Origin: an uncultured bacterium
GTDB taxonomy: Bacteria > Oederibacteriota > PGYV01 > Palsa-1178
Direction of reading: 5' to 3'
Length of the DNA stretch: 45,357 nt
Assembly: GCA_937889595.1 (NCBI GenBank)
Contig: CALAOR010000080.1
Coordinates: 1-45,357 of the forward strand
This document shows, one piece after another, positions 33,271-41,914 of the stretch. Position 1 is the stretch's first letter, and the number at the start of each line of letters is the position of its first letter. The notes under the pieces are model-generated. The model searched no databases. It was given only the letters and a program-made list of their open reading frames with translations, and had not been told where the DNA came from. Position numbers and translations under genes: made by a program.

Positions 33271-33397
33271 TACTGTCTGAAAACCACTAAAAACCATCGT
33301 TGTGGGCCGAATGATATTCGGCCCCTACAAATATCTAACTGCATTTGTAGGAGCAGCATATCATGCTGCCCGCCCCTTGCGGGCTTTTACGACAGTC
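33271..33397. repeat. palindromic intergenic repeat, copy F
   Basis: This is the best match to copy A: ends TACTGTCTGAAAACC and TTTTACGACAGT, then GGGCCGAAT with its complement around GAT, then CCCCTACAAATATCTA and the GGGCAGCAT type hairpin (here GAGCAGCAT), and a CGCAAGGGGCGGGC edge on the opposite strand. Compared with copy A the ends are better kept. Confidence 0.75.
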
Positions 33398-33448
33398 TTC
33401 CCATAACCGCAAAAAAATCCGCAATCCGCAATCCCATATCCGCAATCA

Positions 33449-33907
33449 TTAATCCTCATATGTTTCGTTGACGATCTTCAGCAGGCTGTTGTCGGTTTTA
33501 TCACCGCGCAGCATTCTCAGGCAATTTTCGCAGACTATGTCTTTTCTCATGTATAATTTCACTCCGTAACCGTAACTCCGCGCCCGGTCGGATTCGTTCT
33601 GCGAGCCTGTTATTACTATGAAGTCTATACCGCCGGCTTTTTTGCTGTGCTTGATCTTTTCCAATATTTCAAAACCGCTTACTTTCGGCAGGGTCAGGTC
33701 AAGCAGTACAAGCATGACTTTTTTATCCGCGCTCTGCGTGTCTTTGACTTTATCCGACAGCAGGTATTTCAGCGCCTTTTCCCCGTCGTTTATCCATAAA
33801 ATATGCTTGCCGGGATTATTTTTTTTTAAAGCGGTAAGCAAAAGCTTCGCTTCCTCCTGATTGTCTTCAACAAGCAATAGGTCCGCGGGTTTTTCCGCTG
33901 CCGTCAT
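33449..33907 (-). CDS. Rcp1-type single-domain response regulator
   Basis: The 152-residue protein is a receiver with the long beta3-alpha3 features of phytochrome-associated regulators: LLLVEDNQEEAKLLLTALKK, phospho-Asp in LVLLDLTLPKVSGFE and Lys in KLYMRKDI. It has no output domain. An extra Cys-containing segment follows the Lys (VCENCLRML). Partner kinases of the right type are encoded at 36-45 kb, but it is not linked to one. GAGGTGATTT precedes the ATG. Confidence 0.85.
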   Translation of the reverse strand: MTAAEKPADLLLVEDNQEEAKLLLTALKKNNPGKHILWINDGEKALKYLLSDKVKDTQSADKKVMLVLLDLTLPKVSGFEILEKIKHSKKAGGIDFIVITGSQNESDRARSYGYGVKLYMRKDIVCENCLRMLRGDKTDNSLLKIVNETYED

Positions 33908-33978
33908 AAATCACCTCAAAGAACTGTTATTTTACACACTAAAGATTTCAGTACCAAAGTCGGCTTCCTGTTAAATCA

Positions 33979-34001
33979 CCCCCGGCTTTTTAACCGGGAG
34001 G
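33979..34001 (-). terminator. possible weak terminator after ytxH-like gene
   Basis: A CCCGG/CCGGG stem with an AT-rich loop lies just past the stop at 34008. There is no T run on the minus strand, so its role is uncertain. Confidence 0.35.
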
Positions 34002-34007
34002 CTGTCT

Positions 34008-34232
34008 TTACTTTTTAGACGTTGTTTTGGGAGGGTGCACAAGTTCTGCGAATGTTTCCCTGCCTTCTTCTATCAATTCCCCTGTCTTTTCGCCTATGTC
34101 GTCAAAAAATATTTTAACCTTTTTTTTGCTCTCTGAACCCGACTGCGTCGCATAAAACAGGCCCAGTCCGACGCCTATTACGCCGCCCAAAAGCAGCGCC
34201 AGGATCGCGTCTCCGCCGTTATTTTCGCTCAT
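34008..34232 (-). CDS. YtxH-family small membrane protein
   Basis: The 74-residue protein has one N-terminal transmembrane helix with Gly repeats (LALLLGGVIGVGLGLFYA), a short SGSESKKKVK segment and an amphipathic helix (DDIGEKTGELIEEGRETFAELV). This is the YtxH pattern known from general-stress genes of Gram-positives and many diderms; the molecular role is unknown. Its start overlaps the stop of the DUF948-like gene (ATGA), a common pairing of these two families. Confidence 0.8.
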   Translation of the reverse strand: MSENNGGDAILALLLGGVIGVGLGLFYATQSGSESKKKVKIFFDDIGEKTGELIEEGRETFAELVHPPKTTSKK

Positions 34233-34477
34233 TTTGATTTTCCTCCTTTCGTTTTTTTAAAAAGAATGTCTTTTATTTTATTGGTTATAGATGTAAGCAT
34301 GCCGCCGCCCAGTAATACCAGGTTAAACAGGGGCGCCAGCATGTTGATGTTTTTCGCAAAACTTCCGATCTCTTTTGTAGCTTTCCTTATTTCTATCATC
34401 GCAAGCACAAAATACACGGTGCCGGCAAGTACGGCGGCTGTCGCAAGTATGACACACACGATCAGAACAGTTTGCAT
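34229..34477 (-). CDS. DUF948-like small membrane protein
   Basis: The start at 34477 (MQTVLIVCVILATAAVLAG) is chosen because GAGG lies 8 nt before it; it gives 82 residues. One N-terminal transmembrane helix is followed by an amphipathic region (MIEIRKATKEIGSFAKNI) and a second hydrophobic stretch (PLFNLVLLGGGM), then a basic tail. The layout fits DUF948/YtxG proteins, which are found with YtxH as here. Function unknown, presumably envelope stress. Confidence 0.75.
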   Translation of the reverse strand: MQTVLIVCVILATAAVLAGTVYFVLAMIEIRKATKEIGSFAKNINMLAPLFNLVLLGGGMLTSITNKIKDILFKKTKGGKSK

Positions 34478-34546
34478 TGTATTGTCCTCTCCTAATTCAT
34501 CGGCCCCGGTTGTCACAATTTATATTCCCCCGGAAAACCCGTATCC

Positions 34547-35254
34547 CTATACTATCCTGGCGGCAGCTCTTGTTTGCCTGACGCCGTAATTCTTTCCTAT
34601 TCTGTCAAAATGAAACTGGCTGTGGGCGTCCCTGACAATATAAAATACCACAAAACTCATCACGGCCGCGAAAAAGCACCATACAGAAGTAAGGCACTGC
34701 ATATAGAACACGGCCGATATTGCGAATGATAAGACCATAAGCACGCCAAGAATAGGGACCCTTTTGATACCCGAAACAAAAAGCGGAACCACAGTCACGG
34801 CCAGATAAAAAAACAGGGCTTTTTTGTCCAAAGTATCCGGCACATTGCTCTGATAAGCTATATGCCTGCCGCTGATCACCGCGTGTATGCCGTGCAAAAC
34901 CAAGCTGTACAGATTATAAAAACAAATAGCGGCGCCTACCGCAAGCAGCGCGTAAAGAATTCTTTTCCTCGTTTTATTTTCTTCAAGCAATAAAACGGAG
35001 AGCGGTATCATAACGGGCCAGATGATCTGCGCCATGATCACAAAAAAGTACGAGGCTGCGGCCTCTACCCCCGCAAAACCCGCGCGCGTCATGCTCAGCC
35101 ATAGAACGCCCTCTGTAAATTGCTGCAGCGCAAAAAATACGGGAATGACCGCAAAAACTATCTGTTGCGGTTTATGGACCTTTTTTATTGTTTCCGTACC
35201 GACAAACGTAAGCAACACGCCCGCCGTAAGACTTGCACTTGCCGAGAAACACAC
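34547..35254 (-). CDS. integral membrane protein, DUF6629-like
   Basis: The 235-residue protein has about seven transmembrane helices. The start MCFSASASLTAGVLL, and QQFTEGVLWLS in helix 3, match a family of uncharacterised bacterial membrane proteins that I know as DUF6629. RDAHSQFHFDRIGKNY forms the cytoplasmic tail. The GTG start follows AAAGGAG. No enzymatic motif is visible. It may share a transcript with the DUF948/YtxH genes, 69 bp downstream. Confidence 0.75.
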   Translation of the reverse strand: MCFSASASLTAGVLLTFVGTETIKKVHKPQQIVFAVIPVFFALQQFTEGVLWLSMTRAGFAGVEAAASYFFVIMAQIIWPVMIPLSVLLLEENKTRKRILYALLAVGAAICFYNLYSLVLHGIHAVISGRHIAYQSNVPDTLDKKALFFYLAVTVVPLFVSGIKRVPILGVLMVLSFAISAVFYMQCLTSVWCFFAAVMSFVVFYIVRDAHSQFHFDRIGKNYGVRQTRAAARIV

Positions 35255-35318
35255 GTTTGTCTCCTTTTACCGGATCATATCCACGGTTTAAACAAAAGTA
35301 ATAACAAGCTATTTTCGC

Positions 35319-35507
35319 TTATTTGCGGTTGAATATCATTTTTTCCGCTTCGAGCCAGTGCTTTTCGTCATTGCCGTGTATAAACCCGCTTTTTTCAAAA
35401 AGTGAATACGCTGCTTCACTGACAAGTTCCGGCAAATTGCGCGGTTTTTCCAAAACCGCGGTTTTTTCCGTTTTTGACGCGTGCTTTACCGCTTTTTTCG
35501 TTTCCAT
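35319..35507 (-). CDS. DUF2934 family small protein
   Basis: The 62-residue protein ends in the DUF2934 motif (VSEAAYSLFEKSGFIHGNDEKHWLEAEKMI): an aromatic and acidic helix pair with the HWLEAE element. The N-terminal 25 residues are basic and disordered. The family is widespread and unstudied, often linked to stress conditions. AAGGATAGG precedes the ATG. The region upstream has the same 69-bp module as spoVG, so the two may be controlled together. Confidence 0.85.
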   Translation of the reverse strand: METKKAVKHASKTEKTAVLEKPRNLPELVSEAAYSLFEKSGFIHGNDEKHWLEAEKMIFNRK

Positions 35508-35538
35508 TTTGCACCTATCCTTCTTTGTACTGTAAGTT

Positions 35539-35607
35539 TACATAAAGACGGATAATTTAGGTATGCCGGTATTCCTCTTTTTTTGGACTTTTTTCAACAG
35601 GGAAAAC
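35539..35607 (-). promoter_or_regulatory. conserved upstream module, DUF2934-gene copy
   Basis: This is the second copy of the module described upstream of spoVG. Here TTTATGTA ends about 32 nt before the ATG, the right distance for a -10 element. The A-tract part (GTTGAAAAAAGTCC, then seven A) lies 40-60 bp farther upstream. Confidence 0.55.
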
Positions 35608-35729
35608 GGGGTTAAAATGGATTTTGGGGAGGATGTTGGATGCTGGGGGCAACCTTCAATAATAAGACGATTAACTATTCGTATCCGGTACAAGCCGATT
35701 TTCTTTATTGCCTGTACGCCATAAGCCAT

Positions 35730-36047
35730 GTAGTCGCGGGCCTGCGTTTCATCGGCCCGCGCCTAGATAAGGAAACTAAACAAGCAAACATTTAGATCGC
35801 CCACACAACCGTGTGATACAATGATTTAATTCCCGCAGGCGCACCCCGATGGATCGTAGAGGGTGCGACTACGAAGTCGTAGATTTTACACACGGCAGGA
35901 TTGTGTAGTCGCGGGCCTGCGCCTCATCGGCCCGCGCCTAGATGAGGAAAATAAACAAGCAAACATTTAGATCGCCCACACAACCGTGTGATACAATGAT
36001 TTAATTCCCGCAGGCGCACCCCGATGGATCGTAGAGGGTGCGACTAC
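35730..36047. repeat. two 143-bp direct repeats with inverted ends GTAGTCGC/GCGACTAC
   Basis: Copies at 35730-35872 and 35905-36047 are nearly identical (differences near CGTTTC/CGCCTC and AAGGAAACT/GAGGAAAAT). Each starts GTAGTCGC and ends GCGACTAC, and carries internal inverted pieces (CGGGCC/GGCCCG; CCTGCG/CGCAGG). They are separated by 32 bp. There is no reading frame. A non-autonomous mobile element in tandem is likely. Confidence 0.85.
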
Positions 36048-36063
36048 ATTACAACCCGCTATT

Positions 36064-37350
36064 TTAAACGACCCGGTTTTTGCCCAATGTAAAATAAAAC
36101 GTGCTGCCTTTTCCGGGTTTTGATTCAACCCATATTTTTCCGCCGTAGATTTGCGTTATTTTCTTGCAGGTGGCAAGGCCTATGCCGCTTCCCGGGTATT
36201 CATTTTCACCGTGAAGTTTTTGAAAAGCATCAAATAACCTGCCGTAGTCTTTTTCATCTATGCCTATGCCGTTGTCCTTAACCGAAAGAATATACTCCCC
36301 GTCTTTTTCCACAGCGCCCACATACACTTCGGGCACGACTTCCGGCGCGGTGAATTTTACCGCGTTATATATCAGGTTCTGGAACAGCTGCGTCATGTGC
36401 GCGTTGACCGCTTTGACGCGCGCAAGGCCGGTGCGGGTCAGGGAGGGTGTCTTTCCGTCTTTTTTCATTTCCAGCCTGACTTCGGAAAATATATTGTCCA
36501 CTACGCCGTTCAGGTCAATAACCTGTAATGTCTTTCCCTCGTCCGTCATTGTCGCGTAGGACAAAAGATCCGCTATCAATTTGCTCATTTTCATCGCCGC
36601 GGTTGTTACAAATTCCATGTGTTCTTTGGCTTCGCTGCTTAAGACACCTTTATTCTGTTGCTCAAGGAGCGTGATAAAACCCGCTATCGTCCGCAGCGGA
36701 GACTGCAGATCATGCGCGACAGTGTAGGCGAACGCCTCAAGCGTTTTATTGGATTGTTCCAGTTTCAGTACAAGGCTTTGTATTTTTTCATCCGCCAGTT
36801 TCCTGTCCGTGATATCTATGACATTCATCGAACATTCGTTGTTGCCCCCGGAAACAATGCCCTCTATATATACATTTACCTGCGCGCCGTCCTTTTTTAT
36901 GAGCACAGCCTCGCATGAAGTTTTGGCGCCGCCTTCAAAAGCCCCCTCGATAAAACCGTCAAAAGAATTCAACGTTCCCGTGGAAACAAACGTCCTGAAG
37001 TTCCTGCCTATCAAATTCGACCTTTCGATCCCCGTCAGCTTCGCGCCGCTTAAGTTCAGCCCTCGTATTATGCCTTCCTGGTTTATGGTAAAATATCCGA
37101 CCGTTGAAAAATCATACAGATCCGTATATATCTTCCTGGCCGTTTCCACGGAGCTATTGGCTCTCTTTAACTCGTCATTTTGCATATCCAGCTCTATCTG
37201 GTGTATCTGCAATTCGTGGAGCATCCTGTCCTTATCCATCTTAGCCGGCGCCGCCCCGGCCTTACCCCGGTTTTTTTTCAGGAACGCTTCGGCTATCACG
37301 CGCAGCTTTTGGGCCGTGGGCGCCATCTTCCTGTTCTTTTTATTTTTCAT
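36064..37350 (-). CDS. PAS-domain sensor histidine kinase
   Basis: The 428-residue soluble kinase has a basic N-terminus, a helical segment with MLHELQIHQIELDMQNDEL, a PAS domain at about 75-185 (DLYDFSTVGYFTINQEG), a HisKA domain of the phytochrome-like class (FAYTVAHDLQSPLRTIAGF, His 213), and HATPase_c (LIYNAVKF, DNGIGID, GSGIGLATCKKI). Its start codon overlaps the end of the CheB-CheR gene by 11 bp, so the two proteins are made together. No partner output domain is encoded next to it; the nearest single receiver is at 33449. Confidence 0.93.
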   Translation of the reverse strand: MKNKKNRKMAPTAQKLRVIAEAFLKKNRGKAGAAPAKMDKDRMLHELQIHQIELDMQNDELKRANSSVETARKIYTDLYDFSTVGYFTINQEGIIRGLNLSGAKLTGIERSNLIGRNFRTFVSTGTLNSFDGFIEGAFEGGAKTSCEAVLIKKDGAQVNVYIEGIVSGGNNECSMNVIDITDRKLADEKIQSLVLKLEQSNKTLEAFAYTVAHDLQSPLRTIAGFITLLEQQNKGVLSSEAKEHMEFVTTAAMKMSKLIADLLSYATMTDEGKTLQVIDLNGVVDNIFSEVRLEMKKDGKTPSLTRTGLARVKAVNAHMTQLFQNLIYNAVKFTAPEVVPEVYVGAVEKDGEYILSVKDNGIGIDEKDYGRLFDAFQKLHGENEYPGSGIGLATCKKITQIYGGKIWVESKPGKGSTFYFTLGKNRVV

Positions 37351-40306
37351 CTTGCGCCGTTTTCATACCGACGATCATGACGCCTACAGCGGCGCCTTTT
37401 TCGTCCATCATCCTGCTTGCTTGCCATTTGACCGTTATCTCGCCCCCGGAAGCCGCCTTGATCCCGGTTTCATATTGGGCAGGCATGCCTCCTTCCAATA
37501 CGGCCCGTATGTCCGTACGGATTTTTTCGCGGATCGGTTCGGGGACCAGCAGATCGAAATAATCTTTGCCTGCGGCTTCCTCGCGTTTAATGGCAAAATC
37601 CTTCTCAGCCACACTGTTAAACCCGAGTATTTTTCCGTCCTTTGACACGTTGATTATCGAAACCTCGCCGGAATCCATGAGCGACTGGAATATCCTTCCC
37701 GTTTCATGCAGGGCCGCTTCAAGATGTTTGGACGCTGTAATGCCGGTAAAGGTAAGCACAAAGCCGTCAATACGTTCGTCTATGGTCTTATAAGGCATGA
37801 TACGCACCCTGAACCAGTCACCACCGCTTGTCGGGACATCTTTCTCCAGGACCGAGAGGGTCCGCATTACTTCCTTTATATCGCTGATTATGTCGGGATA
37901 TACCATGCCGCTGTTAAAATCGGTAAAAGGCCTTCCGATATCGGCCGGTATTAGCCTGAATATCTTTGTCGCCGTGGATGTGAACCGTGTTATCCGCATT
38001 TCTTTGTCTATGAACAGCACGGCAATTTCAGTGCTGTTTAACAAATTTTTCATGTCATTATTGGTCCGCTCAAAAGTGTCCAGTTTTGACTGCATTTCGG
38101 CGTTTACAGTCTGGAGTTCCTCGTTTAAACTCTGCATTTCCTCTTTGGAAGTAGTCAGTTCCTCGTTAGTGGACTGCAGTTCCTCATTATTGGACTGCTG
38201 CTCCTCGTTCGCGCTCCTTAACTCTTCCTCGGACGTCTGCATTTCTTCCAGGTTTGCCTTAAGGTTGTCCCTGGTCCTCTGCAGCTCGGTTTCCAGCGCG
38301 GCTGAGGCGCCTTTCCTTCCGGTTTTGACTTTTTTCCCGGACAATAATTTTGCGGCGCTGTCCACGCGCACGTCCGTAAAAACCACAAGGATCAGCCCGC
38401 TTAATACCGACGGGTTTTCCAGGCGCTTTATTAAAACATCTGTATCCTGGGCCTCATGGAGATACTCCACATGGATGTTCCTGATAATAACCTGTTTTTT
38501 TTGTTTTACCGCCTTGCGGAAACCCTTGGAAAACTCATTAAGCATCCCTTCCCTGAGCATCGCGAATATGTTCCAGTTCGACTTGCCCGCGGCAGGTTCA
38601 AGGTATTTCCCCGTATGCCCTGTTATATATATGATATCCCCTTTTTCGTTAACCAGCACGCTCGCGGGGGAAAAATGGTTCAGGATAAGCTGCTCCGCCA
38701 GGTTCTGGATATTCTCGCCGCTTTTACCGGGTTCGGGTATTTTATTCAAACCGGGTTTATGGCTTAAAAGCACGGCTGGCGTATATGGAATTACCTCTTT
38801 ACCGCCCCGCGCCGCACATTTATATATCTTATTTTGGGGATCAACGGACACAAATACCTGATCCTTATCGCCTATGGTTTCGGCGGAACCCAGCACCATG
38901 ATCCCGTTTAAATTGATGGAATAATGGAACAGGGATATGAGTTTTTTCTGCAGACCGTTCTCAAGATATATCAATAAGTTCCTGCACGATATGATATCCA
39001 GGCTTGTAAACGGCGGGTCCTTGACCGCGTTCTGCGGCGCGAAGATTATCATTTCCCTTATTTCGGAATTCACACGGTAGCCGTTCTTTTCAGCCTTAAA
39101 GAACCTGCTTAAGCGCTCCGGCGACACGTCCGCGGCGATATTTTCCCTGAAAAATCCCTTCCTTGCCTTGTCTATGGCGTCGGTATCTATGTCTGTCGCG
39201 AATATCTGAAGCGACATTTTTTTGCCCGGCAGGGCCGCGTCAAGCGCTTCCTTGAAAATAATCGCGAGCGAATAAGCTTCTTCCCCCGTGGAACATGCGG
39301 GGACCCACCCCCGCAGCCGGCTCTTTCCGGCATTTTCAGCTATCAATTCGGGAATTATTTTTGTTTTCAGGCTTTCCCACACTTTCGGATCGCGAAAAAA
39401 ATTGGTCACACCTATGAGCAGTTCCTTAAAGAGCAGCTGCACCTCGGCAGGATTTTCCCGCAAATACCTGACATAGTCCTCCATTTTGGCAAGCTGGTGA
39501 ATACCCATACGCCGTTCAATACGGCGGCTGACCATGGTGTTTTTATACATTGAAAAATCGTTGCCTGTGCTGTCACGGATAAGGATTATTATTTTTTCCA
39601 GGTTGTTTACGGATTTAATTTCAATTTCCGGCCCTTCTTTGTCGGCCGGTAATATATTGAAAAAAGCGGCAAGCCTTCCCGGCAATTCATTTGCCGGCGC
39701 TGTTATGTCTATGATCACGGCTTCGGCCGCGTTTCTCGGCATGCTGTCGAATTTGGCGTTAGCGGGCTCCTGTATGGCGGTAATTCCGGATTTTTCCTTG
39801 ATATCCCTCATGCCGTTAGAGCCGTCCGAACCCATGCCCGACAGTATGACGCCTATGGCGCGCTCATGCATGTCCTCGGCCAGCGAGCGTAAAAAAAAGT
39901 CGATCGGCAGGCGCAGACCGTCTTTTTCCACAGGTTCGAACAAATAAAGCGCTCCTTTTAATATGGACATGCTTTTGTTTGAAGGTATGACATACACGCA
40001 GTTTGGCATCACTTTGACGCCGTCCGTCACAGGGGCTACTTTCATTTTGGTCATGCGCTGGAGAAGTTCGGGCAGTATGCCTTCCCGTGTAGGGTCGAGA
40101 TGCTGGATGACGACGTACGCCATGCCGCTGTTAATGTCTACATTTGCGAAAAACTGTTCCAAAGCCTCAAGCCCGCCCGCGGACGCGCCTATGCCCACAA
40201 CCGGAAAAAGGGTTGCGTCTTTTGACAGGTCGTGACCCGGCCCGGCTGGAGCGGTTTTCACCTTATTTACGATTTTTATCTTTTTGCTTTTTTTTGTTTT
40301 TTTCAA
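37340..40306 (-). CDS. CheB-CheR fusion with coiled coil and PAS domains
   Basis: I choose a TTG at 40306 because AGAGG lies 7 nt before it; this gives 988 residues. The N-terminal CheB methylesterase domain has Ser 42 (GASAGG), His 69 (QHLDP) and Asp 161 (GMGSDG) but no receiver in front. A CheR domain follows (ACSTGEEAYSLAI, IISCRNLLIYL). Then come a SAM-independent region, a Glu/Gln-rich coiled coil of about 80 residues (EELRSANEEQQSNNEELQS), a PAS domain (TEIAVLFIDKEMRITRF) and a second PAS (DSGEVSIINVSKDGKILG). Such fusions are widespread and unlike classical adaptation enzymes; the target is unknown. The following gene, a kinase, overlaps its end. Confidence 0.92.
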   Translation of the reverse strand: MKKTKKSKKIKIVNKVKTAPAGPGHDLSKDATLFPVVGIGASAGGLEALEQFFANVDINSGMAYVVIQHLDPTREGILPELLQRMTKMKVAPVTDGVKVMPNCVYVIPSNKSMSILKGALYLFEPVEKDGLRLPIDFFLRSLAEDMHERAIGVILSGMGSDGSNGMRDIKEKSGITAIQEPANAKFDSMPRNAAEAVIIDITAPANELPGRLAAFFNILPADKEGPEIEIKSVNNLEKIIILIRDSTGNDFSMYKNTMVSRRIERRMGIHQLAKMEDYVRYLRENPAEVQLLFKELLIGVTNFFRDPKVWESLKTKIIPELIAENAGKSRLRGWVPACSTGEEAYSLAIIFKEALDAALPGKKMSLQIFATDIDTDAIDKARKGFFRENIAADVSPERLSRFFKAEKNGYRVNSEIREMIIFAPQNAVKDPPFTSLDIISCRNLLIYLENGLQKKLISLFHYSINLNGIMVLGSAETIGDKDQVFVSVDPQNKIYKCAARGGKEVIPYTPAVLLSHKPGLNKIPEPGKSGENIQNLAEQLILNHFSPASVLVNEKGDIIYITGHTGKYLEPAAGKSNWNIFAMLREGMLNEFSKGFRKAVKQKKQVIIRNIHVEYLHEAQDTDVLIKRLENPSVLSGLILVVFTDVRVDSAAKLLSGKKVKTGRKGASAALETELQRTRDNLKANLEEMQTSEEELRSANEEQQSNNEELQSTNEELTTSKEEMQSLNEELQTVNAEMQSKLDTFERTNNDMKNLLNSTEIAVLFIDKEMRITRFTSTATKIFRLIPADIGRPFTDFNSGMVYPDIISDIKEVMRTLSVLEKDVPTSGGDWFRVRIMPYKTIDERIDGFVLTFTGITASKHLEAALHETGRIFQSLMDSGEVSIINVSKDGKILGFNSVAEKDFAIKREEAAGKDYFDLLVPEPIREKIRTDIRAVLEGGMPAQYETGIKAASGGEITVKWQASRMMDEKGAAVGVMIVGMKTAQDEK

Positions 40307-40427
40307 GTTTTTTCCTCTGGGACGCAATTTCACTATGTTGATTGCATCATATATACTTCTAATTACAAGATACTGGAAAAACAATTTGTACGATTACGAC
40401 TTTTAACTGCGCCGCTTTCCCTTCCCC

Positions 40428-40465
40428 CGACCCTCTCCCTGACCCTCTCCCGTTGAGGGAGAGGG
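40428..40465 (-). repeat. GA-rich hairpin repeat (CCCTCTCCC type)
   Basis: The word CCCTCTCCC occurs twice in direct repeat; the second pairs with GGGAGAGGG around GTTGA (40443-40465). This type of GC-rich hairpin repeat is scattered in many bacterial genomes. It lies downstream of the REC-PAS kinase gene and may act as its terminator, though no T run is seen. Confidence 0.6.
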
Positions 40466-40527
40466 AAATGCCGGACAAAATTTGTACACAAATATAGGCC
40501 GTATCAAACCAATCCGTTTTCCGCGTA

Positions 40528-41901
40528 TCATGGATTTATCTCCGTGGATTTTTTGCCTATCACTACCTTCAGCCCGCCTGACCGCGACGGTTCCAGCTTC
40601 ACTTCGCGGTTCACGGATTCAGTCAGCCTTTTGACTATGGAAAGCCCGAGGCCCACACCCGCGGTATTGCCAGAGGAATTCTTTGAAATCTGGTAAAATG
40701 TTTCAAATACTTTTTCGTATTCAGCGGCCGGTATCCCCGGCCCGTTGTCTTCCACAGTCAGGCCGTCCGCATCAACCTGGACGTTTAACACAAGTTTTTC
40801 CTTGTCATTGAATTTAAATGCGTTACCGATGAGTTCTTCAGCCGCTGTCGCCTGCCAGTATTTCACGTTCACGGATTCCACATCCGTTATCAATTCACAC
40901 GGTTTTTTGTAAAGCAAGGCAAACCTGTCCGTTATTTCCCTTAAGTTCAGCGGGTTTAAAGAGCCGATCCTTGACGTATTTTCGATCTCCACAAAATACA
41001 GTATCCTTTTTATCAGGTTTTCCATGATGCCGCTGTTGCGTATTATCGCCTCCACCATATCCTTCAGCTTTTCATCGGGCGCAAAAGCGCCGAGCATTTT
41101 CGAGTAGCCGCTTATTACCGTAAGCGGGGTGCGCAGTTTATGCGATATCAGGGATAAAAAATCCACTTTCATTCTTTTTCTGGTATGTTCCTCGGTGACA
41201 TCCCTGAAAATAAAGACATACGTGCCTTTCTCTCCGTTTGGCTGCGCGACCTTGCGGTATTCCACGGACAAAAACAGCGGCGGCCTGGATGTTGTCTCGG
41301 GCCTGCCGATTATAAACTCGCCTTTTTCCGTCTCTCTTTCAATGACGTGCCCGTGTTTTTCCAGGAGAAAGTCCGCGAAGTTGCCATGCGGGTCCTTTAT
41401 GCCGAGAAGTTCCACGGCCGTATTATTCATCTGCTGTATGTTAAAATTATAATCCGTCACAGCCGCCCCTTCGAGCATAAGTTCCATGACGCTTATCAGT
41501 TTTTCTTTTTCATTTATCTGCCTTCTTAAAACCGATAATCCCATCTGGGTCCTTACCTTGAATACAAACTCGGCCTTGTCAAAAGGCTTGGATATGTAGT
41601 CATCGGCGCCCGCGTCTATGCCTTTTATCCTGTCTTCCCTGTCCGTAAGGGATGTGAGCAGGATCACGGGCACTATTTTGGTTCTTTCATTTTTCCTTAT
41701 TTCCGCCAGCACGGTAAATCCCGATATGCCCGGCATCATGATATCAAGCAGGATCAGGTCCGGGACATTATCCGCCAGGTATTTAAGCGCTTCTTCCCCG
41801 TTCTTTGCCTTTATCAGGGTATATCCTTCAGGGGCAAGCAGCGCCCCGAGCAGTGCGATATTTGCCGGTTCGTCGTCAACCATAAGAATTGTTTTATTCA
41901 T
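40528..41901 (-). CDS. REC-PAS-histidine kinase
   Basis: The 457-residue protein starts with a receiver (VDDEPANIALL, phospho-Asp 53 in LLDIMMPG, Lys in YISKPFDKAEF), then a PAS domain (about 135-240), HisKA (LSLISHKLRTPLTVISGY, His 254) and HATPase_c (EELIGNAFKF, DNGPGIP, GVGLGLSIVKR). A receiver in front of a kinase usually lets one phosphorelay control another. It is 13 bp after the HD-GYP gene in the same direction. AAGGGG precedes the ATG. Confidence 0.93.
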   Translation of the reverse strand: MNKTILMVDDEPANIALLGALLAPEGYTLIKAKNGEEALKYLADNVPDLILLDIMMPGISGFTVLAEIRKNERTKIVPVILLTSLTDREDRIKGIDAGADDYISKPFDKAEFVFKVRTQMGLSVLRRQINEKEKLISVMELMLEGAAVTDYNFNIQQMNNTAVELLGIKDPHGNFADFLLEKHGHVIERETEKGEFIIGRPETTSRPPLFLSVEYRKVAQPNGEKGTYVFIFRDVTEEHTRKRMKVDFLSLISHKLRTPLTVISGYSKMLGAFAPDEKLKDMVEAIIRNSGIMENLIKRILYFVEIENTSRIGSLNPLNLREITDRFALLYKKPCELITDVESVNVKYWQATAAEELIGNAFKFNDKEKLVLNVQVDADGLTVEDNGPGIPAAEYEKVFETFYQISKNSSGNTAGVGLGLSIVKRLTESVNREVKLEPSRSGGLKVVIGKKSTEINP

Positions 41902-41914
41902 GTTTTTTAACCCC

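Larger units (their letters stand above)
35508..36063. other. gene-free stretch with promoter module and direct repeats
   Basis: The stretch holds the conserved upstream module (35539-35607), about 120 bp of unexplained sequence at 35608-35729, and two 143-bp direct repeats. A 63-codon frame at 35538-35729 runs through the module and has no family resemblance, so I do not treat it as a gene. Confidence 0.5.

Noticed and set aside
35538-35729. 63-codon minus-strand frame
   Set aside because: It runs through the conserved upstream module, has no good ribosome site and no recognisable family; more likely non-coding.
37797-38861. 354-codon open frame on the plus strand
   Set aside because: It is antisense to the CheB-CheR fusion; the Ser/Cys-rich sequence is the complement of the coiled-coil and PAS codons.
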